NCBI GenBank assembly: GCA_964565705.1
Contig: CAZMGD010000142.1
Coordinates: forward strand, 1 to 8,461
From: CAZMGD01 sp964565705
GTDB lineage: Bacteria > Actinomycetota > Acidimicrobiia > Acidimicrobiales > Ilumatobacteraceae
DNA length: 8,461 nucleotides
Direction of reading: 5' to 3'
The notes beneath the pieces were generated by a model, which was not told the origin of the DNA, searched no databases, and saw nothing but the letters and a program-made list of their open reading frames with translations. Both the position numbers and the translations under genes were made by a program. Shown one piece after another: positions 6,547 through 8,461 of the stretch. Numbering within the stretch: the stretch's first letter is position 1; the number at the start of each line of letters is the position of its first letter.

Positions 6547-7500
6547 GTGCAGGTGATCCGAGAGCTGGCCGATCCGGCAGCTGCGAGCTCCCAGCGATCC
6601 GTCGTCACGATCGGTGCGTACGACGGGGTGCACCTCGGCCACCTCTCCGTGATCGACGCGGTGAAGCGTCGCGCCGTGGCCCTCGACGCCCGCAGCGTCG
6701 TCGTGACCTTCGACCGTCACCCGGCCAGCATCGTCCGGCCCGAGTCCGCGCCGCGCCTGTTGACCACGCTCGACCAGAAGCTCGAGCTGCTCGCCGCGAC
6801 CGGGGTCGACGCGACGGTGCTCGTCCACTTCGACGGCGAGCAGGCGTCGGAAGGACCTGAGGCGTTCGTGCGCCGGGTGCTGGTCGATGGGCTCGCCGTG
6901 CGCCTCGTCGTGGTCGGCGAGGACTTCCACTTCGGGTACAAGCGCTCGGGCAACGTCGCCCTGCTGCGCCGCTTCGGTGCCGAGCACGACTTCGAGGTGC
7001 AGCCGATCCACCTGCTCGAGCGGACCGACGGCGTCGATGAGCCGGTGTCGTCGACAGCGGTGCGTCGCTCGCTCGCGGGTGGCGAGGTGGAGTTGGCGGC
7101 AGCGATGCTCGGCCGGCCGTTCGAGGCCCGCGGCTCGGTCGTCCAGGGCGACCAGCGCGGGAGGCTGCTCGGCTTCCCGACGGCCAACGTCGAGGTTCCG
7201 AACCAGGTGTGCCTGCCGGCCGACGGGGTCTATGCAGGCTGGTACGAACGACCGGCCGGGGATCGCCATCCGTGCGCGATCAACCTCGGCCGGCGCCCGA
7301 CGTTCTACGCCCACGCCGACTCGTCGTTGCTCGAAGCGCACTTGCTCGACTTCAGCGACGATCTGTACGGGGAGCCGGCCAAGGTGCAGTTCACTCACTT
7401 CCTGCGCAGCGAACGCAAGTTCGACGGGATCGACGCGATTGCCGCCCAGCTCAAGCTCGACGTCGAGCACACGCGCGGCGCGCTCGGCCTGGACGCCTGA
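6547..7500 (+). CDS. ribF: Bifunctional riboflavin kinase/FAD synthetase RibF
   Basis: RibF phosphorylates riboflavin to FMN and adenylylates FMN to FAD. From GTG 6547 the product is 317 residues, the normal length. The N-terminal nucleotidyltransferase domain shows TIGAYDGVHLGH (21-32), including the ATP-binding HxGH-type site, then VTFDRHP, VGEDFHFGYKRSGN (from 123) and SSTAVRRSLAGGEV (from 168). The riboflavin kinase domain follows, with GRLLGFPTANV containing GFPTAN (209-214), INLGRRPTF, and EAHLLDFSDDLYG near the end. An in-frame TTG at 6508 would add 13 residues, but the conserved start (VQVIREL) and a promoter-like TAGCGT favour 6547. ribF often follows truB directly; here a minus-strand oxidoreductase gene lies between, so ribF needs its own promoter. 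The next gene starts seven bases after its stop and is probably co-transcribed. Confidence 0.95.
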   Translation: MQVIRELADPAAASSQRSVVTIGAYDGVHLGHLSVIDAVKRRAVALDARSVVVTFDRHPASIVRPESAPRLLTTLDQKLELLAATGVDATVLVHFDGEQASEGPEAFVRRVLVDGLAVRLVVVGEDFHFGYKRSGNVALLRRFGAEHDFEVQPIHLLERTDGVDEPVSSTAVRRSLAGGEVELAAAMLGRPFEARGSVVQGDQRGRLLGFPTANVEVPNQVCLPADGVYAGWYERPAGDRHPCAINLGRRPTFYAHADSSLLEAHLLDFSDDLYGEPAKVQFTHFLRSERKFDGIDAIAAQLKLDVEHTRGALGLDA

Positions 7501-7507
7501 TCGCGCC

Positions 7508-8287
7508 GTGACCGATCCTGCACCCGATCTCACGGATCTGCGCGAGCGCATCGACGCGCTCGACGCCCAGTTGATCCGCGTGCTCGCCGAGCGGATCGAG
7601 ATCTGCGAGCTCGTCGCCAAGCGCAAGGAGGCGACCGGGGCGGCGGTCATTCAGCCCGACCGGGTGCGCGAGGTGATCGGCACCCGGCGGCAGTGGGGGA
7701 TCGACGCCGGACTCGACCCCGACTTCGTCGAGCAGGTCGTGCGGGTGTTGCTCGCCGAGACGCACCGGATCGAGGTCGCCGCAGGTCGACCCGAACCTGC
7801 GCCTGACAAGGAGGCTGCGGCGCCCGGTCGCCTGGCATCGGCGATCGACACCGCGGCGACGCGCATCGACCACGTCGTCGTCGCCGTCGACAACCTCGAC
7901 GACGCTCAGGCGTCGCTGTCCCAGCAGTTCGGCCTCCAGGTCGAGCGGGCAGGCGACCACATCGTCATCGCGACGGGTGGAGGAGTGACACTGGTCCTCG
8001 TCGACGGCGGGGCCCACCCGATCGTGGAGCGGTTCCTCGCCGAGCACGGGCCCGGTGTCGGGCACATCGCGATCGACGTCCTGAACGCCCAGTTCACTCA
8101 CGACGCGCTCGCTGCCAACGGCACGCCGTTGCTCACCGAGGTGATCGTCGACGCCGACGGTCACGAGGAGTTCCTCGCTGCGGTCGATCTCGTCAGCGGC
8201 CTCCAGCTGGCGTTCATCTCCCGTACTGGCCATCGCCTGCGACTCGGTGCGGGCAACCTGATGGCGTTGTTGGATGCGTTGCAGTAG
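7508..8287 (+). CDS. Fusion protein: AroQ-type chorismate mutase-like domain plus VOC (glyoxalase-like) domain
   Basis: The 259-residue product begins with an all-helical AroQ fold (about 8-92). LRERIDALDAQLIRVLAERIEI gives Arg12 and Arg29, VAKRK gives Lys40, and QPDRV gives Arg52, matching E. coli mutase Arg11, Arg28, Lys39 and Arg51. Positions equal to Glu52 and Gln88 are Val53 and Glu89. The QPDRV segment and GLDPDFVEQVV resemble Pseudomonas PchB (isochorismate-pyruvate lyase) as well as mutases. A linker rich in Ala and Pro (about 90-117) leads to a VOC domain (about 119-240). It has RIDHVVVAVDNLDDA (His122) and PIVERFLAEHGPGVGHIAIDV (His186), a pattern close to methylmalonyl-CoA epimerase and 4-hydroxyphenylpyruvate dioxygenase. 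The other expected ligands appear to be Val163 and Ala235. GTG 7508 lies seven bases after ribF and just before the AroQ helix; no good Shine-Dalgarno site is seen. Domain calls are firm; the reaction is unknown. Confidence 0.82.
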   Translation: MTDPAPDLTDLRERIDALDAQLIRVLAERIEICELVAKRKEATGAAVIQPDRVREVIGTRRQWGIDAGLDPDFVEQVVRVLLAETHRIEVAAGRPEPAPDKEAAAPGRLASAIDTAATRIDHVVVAVDNLDDAQASLSQQFGLQVERAGDHIVIATGGGVTLVLVDGGAHPIVERFLAEHGPGVGHIAIDVLNAQFTHDALAANGTPLLTEVIVDADGHEEFLAAVDLVSGLQLAFISRTGHRLRLGAGNLMALLDALQ

Positions 8288-8293
8288 CGCCGG

Positions 8294-8461
8294 TCAGCCG
8301 GAAGGCTCGACGAACGTGATGTCGTAGACCATCGTGGTCGTCTCGATGCCCGACGGAGAGCCGTTGATGACCGAGGTGTAGGTGTAGCTGCCGACGATCC
8401 GCAACGGATCGGGATCGTTGTCGGGCACCGGGATCACCTTGATGCCGGTGCCGATCGGCAC
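8294..8461 (-). CDS. Unrecognised protein, C-terminal part (5' end outside window)
   Basis: The minus strand is open from the window edge (8461) to a TGA at 8296-8294, encoding 55 residues. Third positions are G/C-rich, as in the neighbouring genes. The segment includes IKVIPVPDNDPDP, then IVGSYTYTSVINGSPSG and MVYDITFVEPSG. It is rich in Thr, Ser, Val and Tyr with alternating polar and hydrophobic residues, which suggests beta strands, perhaps of a secreted or cell-surface domain, but I do not recognise a family. No transmembrane segment is seen in this piece. It converges on the AroQ–VOC gene with only six bases between the two stops. Confidence 0.6.
   Translation of the reverse strand: MPIGTGIKVIPVPDNDPDPLRIVGSYTYTSVINGSPSGIETTTMVYDITFVEPSG

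Noticed and set aside
5556..6860. 434-codon plus-strand frame opposite the oxidoreductase gene and into ribF
   Set aside because: The opposite strand carries a full luciferase-like protein with family motifs; this frame has only Arg/Val/Gly-rich sequence.
6887..7507. Upstream extension of the AroQ–VOC frame through ribF
   Set aside because: The frame is open but encodes Ser/Arg/Ala-rich nonsense over the ribF coding region; the AroQ domain starts just after GTG 7508.
7451..8233. 260-codon minus-strand frame opposite the AroQ–VOC gene
   Set aside because: No motif and an Asp/Arg/Leu-rich shadow composition, while the plus strand has two clear domains.
8290..8301. CCGG-TCAG-CCGG hairpin between the convergent stops at the right end
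   Set aside because: Only four base pairs; too weak to call a terminator.

Overview
The window is GC-rich throughout, with strong G/C preference at third codon positions and several GTG or TTG starts. It carries the bacterial transcription/translation cluster nusA–ylxR–infB–rbfA–truB–ribF. The proline/glycine-rich IF2 linker, weak or absent Shine-Dalgarno sites and TANNNT boxes placed for leaderless starts suggest a high-GC actinobacterium, possibly of the Acidimicrobiia/Ilumatobacter kind. That placement is inference from style, not a search result.

Region by region: positions 1-719 hold the 3' part of nusA (KH1, KH2 and an acidic tail). An overlapping ylxR follows (about 716-1042, with no ordinary start codon), then a long infB (1052-3997; IF2 with a linker of roughly 300 residues), rbfA (4065-4493) and truB (4496-5365). 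The run is interrupted by a 109-nt intergenic stretch with a perfect 20-bp hairpin and six tandem heptamers. A convergent, minus-strand luciferase-like flavin oxidoreductase gene (5475-6452) comes next. A 94-nt divergent promoter region leads into ribF (6547-7500). Seven bases after ribF lies a gene for a two-domain protein (7508-8287): an AroQ-type chorismate mutase/isochorismate-lyase-like domain fused to a VOC (glyoxalase/methylmalonyl-CoA epimerase-like) domain. The window ends inside an unrecognised minus-strand gene whose stop lies six bases beyond the fusion gene.

How they work together: NusA acts on RNA polymerase and antitermination, IF2 on initiator tRNA loading, RbfA on 30S maturation and TruB on tRNA U55, all serving translation. 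RibF makes FMN and FAD. The flavin oxidoreductase beside it would consume flavin, although no functional link is shown. The least ordinary item is the AroQ–VOC fusion. Its AroQ half has a Glu where the E. coli mutase has Gln88. Its VOC half keeps two candidate metal-binding His but seems to lack the other two ligands. The rest is a conserved housekeeping locus. I found no CRISPR array, transposase, tRNA or rRNA gene.
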